This document shows, piece after piece, positions 42,560 to 52,803 of a stretch of DNA of 64,000 nt (the stretch's first letter is position 1; each line of letters opens with the position of its first letter). The stretch is from Gracilariopsis chorda. Taxonomy: Eukaryota; Rhodophyta; Florideophyceae; Gracilariales; Gracilariaceae. The stretch spans positions 186,001 to 250,000 of the forward strand of contig NBIV01000104.1 of assembly GCA_003194525.1 (NCBI GenBank). The letters run 5' to 3'. The notes below the pieces were generated by a model, which was not told the origin of the DNA, did not search any database, and was given only the letters and a program-made list of their open reading frames with translations. Both the position numbers and the translations under genes were made by a program.

Positions 42560-43616
42560 CTGTGATTGTAAATGTGCTAATCTCTAGCTACTTGGCTAAT
42601 AAAGCATATTGAGACTCTCTGTGCCGTGATCGCAAAGTGTACCACGGCGAATCCAACGGAGCTCCGCTGCTTGCATTCGTCTGCGTTCGACACGTCACTT
42701 GACATTGCATTGGAGACAAATCAAATGCTTTTGCCGACGTCATGATTGCGATTGCTCCAAAGCATTCACGTTGAATCATTGTCAAACGCTGACATATAAT
42801 TTGGAACAACATTCGCAGAGCACTCGTTGCGAACCGACGGTATCAACGACATTTCTCACATACAACAACACAGCACCTGCTGCGGCGCGCTTGGCGTGAG
42901 TGCGGCGGTCAACTGCACACGGCGTGTGTGAAGCAGGTGATGGACGTGTGAGCGAAGCTCGGCGAGGTGCTGCGCTTGTGGCGCTTCTTGCTGGAGGACG
43001 GCGCGTCGCGTGGCGCCGGTGGTGGCGCGGTGGCGACGTTGCGCGGGGGAGAGCGCGAGCAGCAGCAGCGCGGTGGCGTCGCCCATATGCTGTGCAGTGG
43101 GCGGGGCGCCTAGCCGCGAGGAGAGTGTCTCCCAGGCGCGGAGGCGCTCGGTGGCGGTGGCGCTCATGGTGACATTGCCGTCGGCAAAGAGCTGCGGCGG
43201 GGGCGGTGCGGCGGAACGCATCGGGCGATGCGGCCCTCGCTGTCGGCGCGAGGAAGAATGTACTGCTCTACATCCAAAAAGGCCACGTCAACACCTGTTC
43301 ATCTCTGCTTCCACCGTTATGCTCTTTGGTACACATAGTTCAACAGCCACACTCCGACGACGCGGACTAATCTTCTCCTTTCGGTAAGCAGCACCCAGCC
43401 ATTTCCATGGTGGTCCCCCAGTGATGTTGCCCGCAGCGCTGCACTTTACAAAATTGCGCTGCAAAGAACTTCATTGGGAAGAGCCACTGTGAGAGCTACG
43501 CGAACAGATGCATCCACGGCTCAGAAATATGGCAGCATACGACGTAGGGCTACACTGCTGGGTGCAGCGACGCGCGCAGAACACTAACGTTTTCCTTTCT
43601 TTACTTCTCTTTATCA
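42560..43616. other. GC-rich patch, no firm gene
   Basis: The segment 42860-43260 is very GC-rich; its minus strand holds a 121-codon frame from 43221 with VTMSATATERLRAWETLSSR, possibly a coding fragment. Nothing recognisable. Confidence 0.3.
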
Positions 43617-44100
43617 ATGCAATACATTTCCATTACGCTGAAGCGACAGTTCGAGAGCTTGCAACATGAAGCGCGCTATAGAGTTGCACAAGACCCGACG
43701 GTCGTAGAACTCAAGCGCTTGTGCGTCTCTTTTCGTCGTTGCGCCAAAACCGATCGCGTTCTGTTCTTTTACAATGGTCACGGCGCTGCCCGACCTACTC
43801 CAAACGGAAATGGATATTTAGTGCCATAACTGATACCATTGCTTGGAACGTCCTGCCTAGGGATCTTTTCAATGAGTTGTACCGACGCTACCTCATGGTG
43901 GCAAGTTTGATGAGAAACTTCTTACTGGCAATTCGAATCATGCATTTTCACAGATGTAGGCCTGTCTCATATCCTGCCTTACCCGATACTCATGGTCATC
44001 CTCATTGGCAGTGGTTTGAACTCACCATGGAAAACATTCTTGTACAGTTGCCCATGATGATTTCCGACATGAATCAAAGCAAGGCCTCCCAATCGTACCG
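43617..44100 (+). pseudogene. Raptor (TORC1 subunit) N-terminal domain fragment with internal deletion
   Basis: First frame (43617-43805) reads LKRQFESLQHEARYRVAQDP and VLFFYNGHGAARPTPNG, the Raptor caspase-like block containing the YNGHG-x-PT signature. A second frame (from about 43808) continues WIFSAITDTIAWNVLPRDLF, VASLMRNFLLAIRIM and PALPDTHGHPHWQWFELTME, which lies well downstream in Raptor. The intervening 100-plus residues (IWVFN onward) are deleted and the frame changes. Raptor recruits substrates to TORC1. The copy has no HEAT or WD40 region and cannot be functional; an intact gene should exist elsewhere. Confidence 0.88.
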
Positions 44101-44759
44101 CTTCATGCACCCGACTTCATACTCGTCGTCCTCGTCATCGCTTGCGGTGCGTGCAGGGATGGGTATGCCATCACCCTCGCAGAGGTCCCGAGTGCTGGTA
44201 CTGACCTTCATCAGATGAGGTCTTCTTATATGGATCGTCGCAACGCTCAACGTACGAGTCTCGCTCGTTAAGCATTTGCGCTCGAGGGGGCGTATCTACC
44301 GCGTGTAAGCTGCTGTCGCGCAGCCGTCTCCTGCGCGTCGCTGTCGCTGATGTCGGAGACACGCCGCCGCTCCGCGTGCCGCAAATGCGCAGCAAACGTT
44401 GGAGTCGGAGGCGCGGCGCGCGTGTGCGTCCGCCCTGTCTTCGCTTCCGGGCGCCAAGTCGTTGTTGGTGAATCCGTAGTTGTACGATGCGCACCTCTCG
44501 CTCGCGCGCCCGGTGGAGTTGCTTTCGGATGCCACCCTTCTTCGGGAGCACGGCATTCGGTACGTTGCGCCTGAGACTCTCTTGTCACGATCATCTGGCC
44601 TTCAAGAAGCCGCCCGCATTCCTGAACGGTAACGCAAATCCCTTGAAGCCTTGAACGTGACGAGTGGCTTTGAAATTCAAGCCATTCGTGACGTTCACCC
44701 GGCCATTAACATGCTCCCCTACCCTCCCTTAAGGCGGCTTCAACTGCCTTCATGCAAAT
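44101..44759. other. Low-complexity and GC-rich stretch, no gene supported
   Basis: Includes a TCGTCGTCCTCG run near 44125 and a GC-rich block 44290-44570 with open frames on the minus strand but no recognisable protein. Confidence 0.3.
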
Positions 44760-45407
44760 ATGGCCGGTACAGCCCTTTGCACTTACTGCAAACGCGAATG
44801 TGAAAGGCAGAAGCTAAGGAACTGCCTCCCCGTCCCTGAGAAGCTCTGTACGCTTTGCACGAGTCGATATCGCCACCGAGAACTACATATATACGTCAGC
44901 CCCTTGCGCAAGTCGTTCCATCCGTTTACCGGGGCCACAAAAACGACAGTCGTGGGATTCGAGAGAAGAAACGGCGTAAAGGTCTATACCGAACCGGTTC
45001 TAGCTGTTTGCGAGGATAGCAGATCTCCAGAACGCCTTCGACGCAGTAGTGACAAGGACCATACGCTATCTCCGAGACTGTTTGGAAGCATGAGCGAGTC
45101 ATCTAGAACTTGTTCTCGTCCAGCACATCTCAGGATGGGGGCTACCAGAACCGCACCTGATACAATTGGCGAAGACTATAATGTCATGGACACCGCTAAT
45201 TCTCTTTTAGCGTCCGCTGATCGCTTGGTTGTCGCGCTAAAGGCTTTAACAAGGGAGAATAACGCGCTGAAGCAGCGAGTGGAGGAACTTTCTCGCCTGG
45301 TGGAGAAGGAACGCGATAGGAGTAAAACGATGGAAATTGACCTGGAGAGACTGAAGAAAATGGAGAGTTCAGTGATTCAATTTGTGAACCTCCCCAAGGA
45401 TGGATGA
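44760..45407 (+). CDS. Cysteine-motif and coiled-coil protein, unknown family
   Basis: 215 residues. The N-terminus has CTYCKRECERQKLRNC and, after an LPVPEK turn, LCTLC, a cysteine pattern able to bind zinc. The middle is Ser/Arg-rich. Residues about 160-205 (LTRENNALKQRVEELSRLV and on through KERDRSKTMEIDLERLKKME) form a clear coiled coil with heptad Leu. This layout suggests a dimeric DNA- or protein-binding factor, but I do not recognise the family. The frame is intact. Confidence 0.5.
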   Translation: MAGTALCTYCKRECERQKLRNCLPVPEKLCTLCTSRYRHRELHIYVSPLRKSFHPFTGATKTTVVGFERRNGVKVYTEPVLAVCEDSRSPERLRRSSDKDHTLSPRLFGSMSESSRTCSRPAHLRMGATRTAPDTIGEDYNVMDTANSLLASADRLVVALKALTRENNALKQRVEELSRLVEKERDRSKTMEIDLERLKKMESSVIQFVNLPKDG

Positions 45408-46488
45408 GGCGGCCCTGCCCACCATCGTAATCTACCGTCGCGGTCCGCCGTTGCCATATACAGTCGCTGTTTTCTATCTGTGCTTTTGAGAATTCGGTAG
45501 GATTGTCTTGTTGCTGTAACGTGTTCTCTTTGTGTCGAAGTCTTTGTTCATTTTTGATCTGTTCGAATACTTTAGATTATAGATGAACTGGCAAGCCAGC
45601 TAGAGCTGCATCGTTATTAGAACACGGCTTCCTCAATAAAAGTAAAGAAGTCACGCTCACGCTCCTCCTTTGCCCAGGGCCTCGGCTGCGCGTGTGGATG
45701 GGCTTCCCCCGGCAATCCTGCGACTGCTTCCCAAATGGCCTGGTGGTGAAAAAGATGTGGTTGTGCTCTTAAGGAGCAGGGCAAGGATGAAAGGGTTGCG
45801 CTTGTTGAAGCTCATGAAGCTGGGCGACGGCGCGAGCTTCGACAAGGACGTGGCGATTGCGCAACGCACCGTGGGCTAGCGCAACGACGTGGACCTACCG
45901 CTAGGATACGTAGAGTACTCACGGGGGGCGGAGTGGCATCAAACATAATCAAGTTGGCACAGTTGCACTCGCGAGTGACATGACGCGGCCGTGATGCGCA
46001 CCGAGACTGCCGGACAGCAATGGCCAGTGGGCAGCGCACACCGAATCGCTGTCGTAAACTGCTGCTGAGCTCCATCTGGTGAGATCTGCAGGATACAATG
46101 CTCACATGGCGCGCGCGAATGTGGCTCACGGCGGATGTGGCCCACGGCTGCAGCGGTGCGTGCCGTCGTTTACACCCGCCACGCGCGGAACGAGCCTCGC
46201 ATCGCACATCACGCTCTCCCTCCAGCTCTGCGGGACTCGCTTTGAGCACACGCACGCCATGCGACCGTGGCAGCAGGCGCTCAGAATGAAGATGATACTG
46301 TGTAATCCATTTTATTGGCTCAGACTGGAGGCTCAAAGTCTGAGCCATCGTACTGTAGGACCTGAAGATCCCGGCGGCCCCAGTGAAGATCGTACACTCG
46401 TTCTCCCTCGTCTCCACTTCATCACGTTCGTTCGTTCGATCATTCTTCACTTTCATCAACCCCTTGCCACAACCAAATCTGAACCGCA
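45408..46488. other. No firm gene
   Basis: The plus strand at 45670-45879 has a coding-like 69-codon frame (LPPAILRLLPKWPGGEKDVV), perhaps a fragment. The remainder is GC-rich without a recognisable product and leads into the promoter of the next gene. Confidence 0.3.
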
Positions 46489-47829
46489 ATGGCTGCCCAT
46501 GTACGTCATTTGCTCACGGACGTTTCCAGCCCGACGGAACTGCTCTCCAGTCCGGTCAAATGTATCACGCTCTCTTTGGAGACCATGAGGGAACAAACCA
46601 ATCGATATGACATCTTCGCAATTCTTGATGAAGCCAGTCGTAGGCAAGTCTCCGGAATTATACTTTCATCTTCCGAATCTCGTCACAAAAGCGTAATGGT
46701 GCGTAGGCACTTTAAGTCTGTTTGCATGCACCTTGCTGGTCTTTGGGCCCATTTTCGAAATGAAAACTACAGGAGTCTTTCTGATTACTCTCGTCAGGGA
46801 AAAGCCGTTTTGAGAACCTGGAGAACGACTTGCCTCCTTAATCCAGAGGGCTTTCTGAAGGCGTGTAGCAAAACGACTTCAGTCGTTACCGATCTTCCAA
46901 TTTCGGTTCTAATAGCTTTATTTGTACATTCCATACGTTTTAAGTTGGAAGAATCAGAGCCTGACGTAGCTCGTACCGTCGCTCTTTTACAAGACGTGCT
47001 TTGTCCATGGACGGACGCAATGTCGACCGCAGTACAGCTCTTCGTCGACTGGGAAGCAATCTTACCGGCTAATTACGTGTATGTTCCCGAGGTATTGGAG
47101 CGTGTAAACCATGCATGGAACAATGAAGTGGGCTCGGCGGGCTTGCAAGTGCCCGATGATGATGGTGACGCAGTGTACGAAGATTTCGTAAGTTGGGTCT
47201 CTACGGCTAGCAAATTCTTTCAAGGTCCTCTCCCTGTTTCCATCCGAGAGACAGCTAGAGGGTACTTTCACTGTAGACTCCTAGCTGTAGATGAAGATGA
47301 AAATGGGACTGATGCTGAAATCAGGGCCTACATATGCTACAGAAGCAAGGATTAGGTTTCGGAGCAAATTAGGGATTCTAATCTGCAAAACCATATTGCA
47401 AGCATATGGAAGCAGTTCGATAAGATCTCGGACAATTTCGCTTCTCTTATTAGAATGGAGAAATCATCAAGTGGCGCAGATTGCGAAGATGTATTGACAC
47501 ACGCATGCAAACGACTTTTAACTAACTTCTGTGTTTTTGCCGAGATTGTGAAAGGTTGCGGGGCTGGTTATAGAGCACGGCACGAAGGATTTTGGAGGTC
47601 ACTAATGCTACCACAACAAATTGCCAGTCTAAGTGAACACTGCACTATCTGCTCTACATTTAACGCTATCGAAACTGATAATCGCTTACTGCCAATTGAC
47701 CTCGTTGATGATGATAATGGTAGCGTTTTCTCGACAACGGATTCACTAACTTACTCGTATGATACCTCGCTTTCTTCTCAGACGGAGATGCAGGAGGGTG
47801 AACGCACAGTGCCCGAGGGGAACCTATGA
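46489..47829 (+). pseudogene. Unidentified 446-codon gene with a single in-frame TAG
   Basis: ATG 46489; the frame stays open to TGA 47827-47829 except for TAG at 47353-47355. The first 288 residues are helical (YDIFAILDEASRRQVSGIIL, LIALFVHSIRFKLEE, AVQLFVDWEAILPANYVYVP); after the stop it continues VSEQIRDSNLQNHIASIWKQ and ends acidic. No domain recognised. Options are recent nonsense mutation, readthrough, or an unrecognised short intron over the stop; no good GT-AG pair is obvious. Its 3' end overlaps the convergent kinase-like gene by 6 bp. Confidence 0.5.
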
Positions 47830-49053
47830 TCCTTCGATCCTCCGCAGAATAAGCCTCAATCTCATGACTCTCTCCGACACACTATAAGATCGAGATCCGT
47901 CCTGGTTGTGAATTATGCTATGCAAGTCAATAATCCAATAACACAGACCAGCTATGCGCAACAATCTGTTCAAACGAACGGTTGTCATTTTCCAGTTCCA
48001 AAACTTCAAGTACTGGCTAAGGACTTCATCCTGGTCGAAATCAATTTCGTGACTTAGGCTTTGAAGAAGCACTCGCACGTCCATCATTGGGTGCCCTAGA
48101 AACGAAGAACCCCAATCAATAAAGCTGTACTTCGGATTCCAGTCCGGGGTGCGACATCGACTTGCGATGTTGGCAAGGTGCAAATCACCGTGAACGACTG
48201 TGCTTGGAAGACCTTCCGTGTGTAATTCCTGACAAAGTCCTTTTATAACAGAGATCGTTTCCAAGAGAGACCTCTTGTTGGTCTCTACGCAATTACGGAT
48301 AGTTGGGCACTTCAGTATGCTCTCCACGTTGTTGATGACCCACTGTACGCTATACGTCGGCATGCCAGATTTTTGGAGCTCACCTAAATGCGGTATGGAC
48401 ATGCGTTGAAGTTGCCCCAGTGACGTCAGCAGTGCAGTGGCATTCGGTGAGTAATGTTTCAATCCAGCGTCGATTTGTATGAAGGAGTTCAATCCTTCAT
48501 TGACCGCTATTACCTCCGGTACAATACTCCCGGCGAAGCTCGCCATCTGTTTCGTGATTAGTCCTTCTCGAGAACCCTGTTCCACAGTTTTCACGTAGAA
48601 TCGTGTATCCGACCTGGCGCCTGTCATGCTGGCCTTCTCACTTTCCACGGCCTCAACCATGAGTACTGAGGACTTCACTGTGTTCTGAAGTTGGGTCACA
48701 CTCACCTTGCTATACCCCCTTAACGACAAAACCATACTTATGCATCTGTCCACATGTTGAAACCACCCTGGCTTTCGCCACATATGATGACCTGAGTTCA
48801 CATCGACAAAGGTTGGGTCGTGAAAGCAACGGAAAAGCACCAATTCAGTACGGATATTGCCTCTGATAGGTTTCCATACGAAGTTCCTTATATCATTTCT
48901 CGCAACCCAAAGAAGTCCTTTCACGTGATCTGATCCGTAGATAGGTAGAACCTCCACCATTAGGACTTGCTCTTCGTTTGGATTCTGAACTGCGTGACCT
49001 TTCGACAACGGGCCCACGCAGAAACATTCAACGCCAAAACTGTCTCTCACCAT
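47824..49053 (-). CDS. APH-fold phosphotransferase-like protein
   Basis: 409 residues. The C-terminal half has the aminoglycoside-phosphotransferase/choline-kinase catalytic signature STVVHGDLHLANIASRC (Brenner motif with catalytic Asp and Asn, about residues 283-299) followed by YSFIDWGSSFLGHPMMDVRV (metal-binding Asp, about 310-330). Upstream, RFYVKTVE and a VPEVIAVNEG segment fit the N-lobe. The first 130 residues are not assignable. Proteins of this fold phosphorylate small-molecule hydroxyls; the substrate here is unknown. An acceptor-like TCAACAG directly before the ATG leaves open an upstream exon. The frame is intact. Confidence 0.75.
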   Translation of the reverse strand: MVRDSFGVECFCVGPLSKGHAVQNPNEEQVLMVEVLPIYGSDHVKGLLWVARNDIRNFVWKPIRGNIRTELVLFRCFHDPTFVDVNSGHHMWRKPGWFQHVDRCISMVLSLRGYSKVSVTQLQNTVKSSVLMVEAVESEKASMTGARSDTRFYVKTVEQGSREGLITKQMASFAGSIVPEVIAVNEGLNSFIQIDAGLKHYSPNATALLTSLGQLQRMSIPHLGELQKSGMPTYSVQWVINNVESILKCPTIRNCVETNKRSLLETISVIKGLCQELHTEGLPSTVVHGDLHLANIASRCRTPDWNPKYSFIDWGSSFLGHPMMDVRVLLQSLSHEIDFDQDEVLSQYLKFWNWKMTTVRLNRLLRIAGLCYWIIDLHSIIHNQDGSRSYSVSERVMRLRLILRRIEGS

Positions 49054-50443
49054 CCTGTTGAGTGCAATGCAGTCAAACTACCAAGAGTACACTTCTGAAG
49101 TCAGGGGCGTCACGGAGGGTAGTTCTAGTTCTCCTGAGTTTCCACGCAGTGCGAGAAGTCTTTCATCGGAGAACCTAAACATGACAAGGTGATATACATT
49201 TCTCTCTATTGCAATGAGTGGGCTAAGCGAGGAATCACCGGAGCTCATCTGTTGAAATAACGAAGGCCACGGTCGTACGGAACAAAACTGCGCAAGGAAG
49301 GCGAACTAAGGAGGTAGGTAAGCTCGGTCTCTGTCAGGGAGACGCGAAAATATTCACAGCACGGACTTCGGTACGACCTTTTCCCAGGAATTTAAGGGGC
49401 GTTCTATGACTTGTTAACCGAAGTAAAGGCAAACGGAAGGTAAGACCTTGACCAATAGGAGGCATCCACTTGGTTTCCTCCCAATCTGGGATTTTCAACC
49501 TGTAGGCAGCGCCACTTGTTTCGCATACAAGGAAACAACCCCCTCGAGTACTGGCTTGGCCTCTGCGACTGCAAGAAACTGCGAGACCGTCACCTCCGTC
49601 TGCTTGTACAATGAGCACCGCTCCAAGTGGCGCACCGCATGAGAATGTCTTGTCGCAGTCAGGGATCAATACTGACAATGTCTCGGCTCACAGCCACCTA
49701 TCTCCGCAGGAAAAAAGCAACTACAACGTGAGCACAGCAACAGATTCATTGTAGCTCCCACATGCATTTCTGAAGCACTACAGTGCGTGTCAAAAATATA
49801 AGACTGGCAATCCACACACCCTCCATGTCAGGGCATTAAATATAATTAGCATTACTTTAAAGAGGTTTTAATGCTGAACAAAACAGTACAAACCGTACCC
49901 AAATACTCCTAGCACTTTTGAAGACATCTATAAAAAGTACTACAGAGTTCGCCAATAGTATAGGACCAGAGAAATGTTTGCTCTATTCGCTCCAAATTAC
50001 AATAAAAGCAAACAGCCCAACACCCCATGAAGTCTTGTACCAACCAGGCCCGTATTTGTGACTGACTGACTACATCCCAAATTGAGGGTGACTTTGACTA
50101 ACTAACTTTGATACATTCCAAAAGTCAGATCCCAGTCACATTCTCTGTAACACATATTGCACGGGTCCGAATATACCACGTTTCAGTGCCAGAAAGATCG
50201 GTGGTAAAAGTATCTCAATCTCTCCCATATCCCGTCGGTTGGGTACTCCATAGCTTACTCTCAGTTCGAAAGAATGAGATTCCATAGCCCTGCATGCCTT
50301 GACATTCGACGACCGTATCTCTCCACATCTGTTTTCGGTGGCGTCAACTCCCTCTGACCATATTTCCTGTGCCACCTGATCTTCTCCTCCATCCTCCGCC
50401 CTTCGTCGCCCCGTCATCACCTTGCTACACTTTGAATGCCTGA
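49054..50443. other. Intergenic stretch with two weak minus-strand frames
   Basis: Minus frames at 49678-49334 (114 codons, GAPLGAVLIVQADGGDGLAV) and 50420-50136 (94 codons) could be small genes or an upstream exon of the kinase-like gene; neither shows a domain. From 49784 the sequence TACAGTGCGTGTCAAAAATA resembles a Tc1/mariner terminal repeat. Confidence 0.3.
49784..49812 (+). repeat. Possible left terminal repeat of the Tc1/mariner element
   Basis: TA followed by CAGTGCGTGTCAAAAATATA has the form of Tc1 ends (TA target plus CAGTG and an AAAA-rich segment). I did not find its complement downstream of the transposase, so the assignment is tentative. Confidence 0.3.
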
Positions 50444-50626
50444 ATGGAAGGGGACTTTGTCCAGTCTCTGCTTTCTAGTACTTTAGAAATGACGGAACTT
50501 ATTCGTGTATTTGTTGGTAACGAGTTGAGGGATAATCATTTGGGACAAAGCCGCCTGTTGCATCCAAAGGCGCAAGCGTTTAGACGTATTCTAGATACTG
50601 TTTGTGCTGAGATATCGAAGCAGTAG
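50444..50626 (+). CDS. Small hypothetical ORF, 60 residues
   Basis: Frame with SLLSSTLEMTELIRVFVGNE and QAFRRILDTVCAEISKQ; amphipathic and coding-like but unrecognised. It sits just upstream of the Tc1 transposase and may belong to a disrupted gene. Confidence 0.25.
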   Translation: MEGDFVQSLLSSTLEMTELIRVFVGNELRDNHLGQSRLLHPKAQAFRRILDTVCAEISKQ

Positions 50627-50783
50627 AGTTCTTTCTTAAAGTGACTAAATGTAACTGACTTGGTGCAAAATTGGCTTGACTACTAACTTCTGGTGTTACG
50701 AAGAAGTCAGTCACAAATACGCCCCTGGTACCAACATTCTGATAACGTCCCATTGCACAGCGAAGCTCAATTCCACTTCCAAC

Positions 50784-51800
50784 ATGCCTCGTGGAACATC
50801 CTTAACCGAGCAAGAAATAGGGGGTATTACTACTCTCCATCGCCAAAACAAAAACCACAGAGAGGTCACCAATATTATTGAGACGTCTAAAACCGTCGAT
50901 TCGAACTATTCAAAGGCGCTTAATACCTACGGAAAAAAGAAAAGAACTGGAAGGCAGCAAAAAATCAACGCTCATGCGGAACGCAGGCTATTCCGAGAGT
51001 CCGAAGAGACCGGAGAGAGCACAATTGCACTGAACAAAAATCTCCAACTTAATTTGTCAACGTCTACTATTCGACGTGCAATAAAAGAAAACAACCAATT
51101 TGTTCACAAGAAGATGAAGAAAACCTTTTGCCTAACCCCTCAACACAAAAAGGTTCGTATTGAGTGGACCACCGAACACGCAACCTGGAGCCCTACGCAA
51201 TATCGCAATGTTATTTTTTCAGACGAAAACAAGTTTAACTTAGATGGACCAGATGGATATGCGTCTTATTGGCATACAATGGGCACGGAGGAACGATTTT
51301 ATTCTAAACCTGAGAAACGTGGTGTAGTTATTCTGGTTTGGGGCTGCTTCTCCTACTTTGGGAAAGGACCTTTAGTTGTACTGCATGGAAATTAAGACTC
51401 TAAGAAGTATACGAAGCTGTTAGAAGGACATCTTTTGGACTGGGTGGCTATAACGCACGGAGAGTCATAGACAGTTCAACAAGATAATTGTTCTATTGAT
51501 GTTTCTAATTATTCTAAGAACTGGTTTGCTACGAAGAACATTACTTTAATGTAGGGCACCGGATATGAACCCAATAGAAAACCTTTGGGCCATTCTAGCG
51601 CGCCGCGTGTACTACAATGCGCGCCAATTTGCTTCGGTTGTCGACTTGAAGGAAGCTATCTTTGGAGAATGGAATACGTTGAGTGATGAGGTGCTACACG
51701 CGCATATTGACAAACATTGGTGTTTAATACTCTCGTACGTGCCTAAGGAGACTCTGGCCATTACGGGTGGGTTCGCAAACACAGCGCACAGCTGCTCAAT
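50784..51800 (+). pseudogene. Tc1/mariner transposase, broken
   Basis: ATG 50784 (MPRGTSLTEQEIGGITTLHR). An N-terminal helix-turn-helix (residues about 1-60) precedes the DDE core: VIFSDENKFNLDGPDGYASY (first Asp), WGCFSYFGKGPLV, VQQDNCS (second Asp) and MNPIENLWAILARRVYYNAR (Glu). Order and spacing are Tc1-type DD34E. Breaks: TAA after LHGN (51393), TAG (51468), TAG (51552) and a one-base shift just before MNPIENLW (51565). The C-terminus fades near 51800. Inactive. Confidence 0.88.
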
Positions 51801-52065
51801 CTCCCACTGCCTCCTGATGTGTATGCTCCAAGGTACGTACGAATTTTGTACTTCGCACCTCAAAAAGCTGAACGACATTGGCCTGCTGACAAATGTGCAA
51901 ACATGTATTCACATTTTCTGACAACCACTATGAAGTTTCCAAATGGTTCCGAATCGTATACGGTATTTAGGCTGGCTTGTAACCGTTGCAAGCTGTATCC
52001 ATTGATGATTGCAGGGGCGTGGCAGTGTTTGCATCTGCGTGTGGCATTTCTTACGTTCGTACGTG

Positions 52066-52505
52066 CCTAGGGAGGTTTTAGGGTTTTCACGTCTATAGGT
52101 ATAGAGATATTAGATTTTAAGGATTTTTGAAAAGGGGCGGTTTTCAAGGATTTTATGGAGTGGGGATGATTATCGGGGAGTGGGAGATTGATGGTGATTT
52201 TAGGGGAGTGGAGGATTGTGGAGGATTGGAGGGATTTTATAGACCATAGCGGTTTGATGGATTTTAGAGGATTTGAGATATTTTATAGACTATAGCGGTT
52301 TTATGGATTTTTAGGGGATTTTAAGGATTTCAGAGGTTTTTAAGATTTTAATTGGATTTTAGAGGGGTTTTAGAGATAGGGGTTTGGTTTTCGAGTGGGT
52401 TTTTAGGATATCAGTTGGGTTTCTGGGGTTTCCCTGTGGATTGTAGATGATTTTTTAGGGGGTTTTAGGGGTTTTTAGCTTGATTTCCATGGGGTTTTAT
52501 GGGGT
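52066..52505 (+). repeat. G/T-rich degenerate repeat, left end of the candidate large element
   Basis: About 440 bp of irregular GGATTTTAGGGG/GGGGTTTTAGG units, with TTTTAGGG recurring many times and almost no C on this strand. It opens with CTATAGGTATAGAGATATTA (52101-52120). A sequence of the same kind, with a similar opening, starts at 63690. Confidence 0.75.
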
Positions 52506-52530
52506 TTTGTACATGTTGTCGTGGAGGCAT

Positions 52531-52567
52531 GTGCACAAATGGGGGAAGCCTTCCCCCATTTGTGCAC
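52531..52567. repeat. Perfect 18-bp-arm palindrome, copy A
   Basis: GTGCACAAATGGGGGAAG, one C, then its exact complement: 37 bp in total. It directly follows the G/T-rich repeat. Related palindromes are at 59032 and 59520. Confidence 0.92.
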
Positions 52568-52722
52568 GCAAGGCGTATTTGGTATTTTTTGGGACAAAAA
52601 CGCGGTGTTTGCTAGCACGGGAGTGGAAACGTATGCCACGTATGCATATCATTACAGTACCATTACAGTGACACCAACAGAGTTAAGAGGAGCAGGAATG
52701 AGAGGGTTCGGCAAGCAAAAGT

Positions 52723-52803
52723 CTCTGCGGTAGCAAAGTGGGTACTGGCCATACCCACGGCGCTGCTGCATCGATGATCGTGGGTTCGATTCCCGCATGT
52801 CGT
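52723..52803 (+). repeat. tRNA-like sequence (SINE head or tRNA pseudogene)
   Basis: An internal A box TAGCAAAGTGG (52731-52741) and a B box GGTTCGATTCC (52783-52793) have tRNA spacing, and the T arm folds (GTGGG, 7-nt loop, CCCGC). The acceptor stem pairs at only about four of seven positions, so this is not an intact tRNA. RNA polymerase III-transcribed SINEs have this structure. Confidence 0.55.

Noticed and set aside
52066..52505. True telomere
   Set aside because: Units are irregular and the sequence continues with genes on both sides.
52723..52803. Functional tRNA gene
   Set aside because: Acceptor stem pairs at only about four of seven positions and the anticodon arm is unclear.
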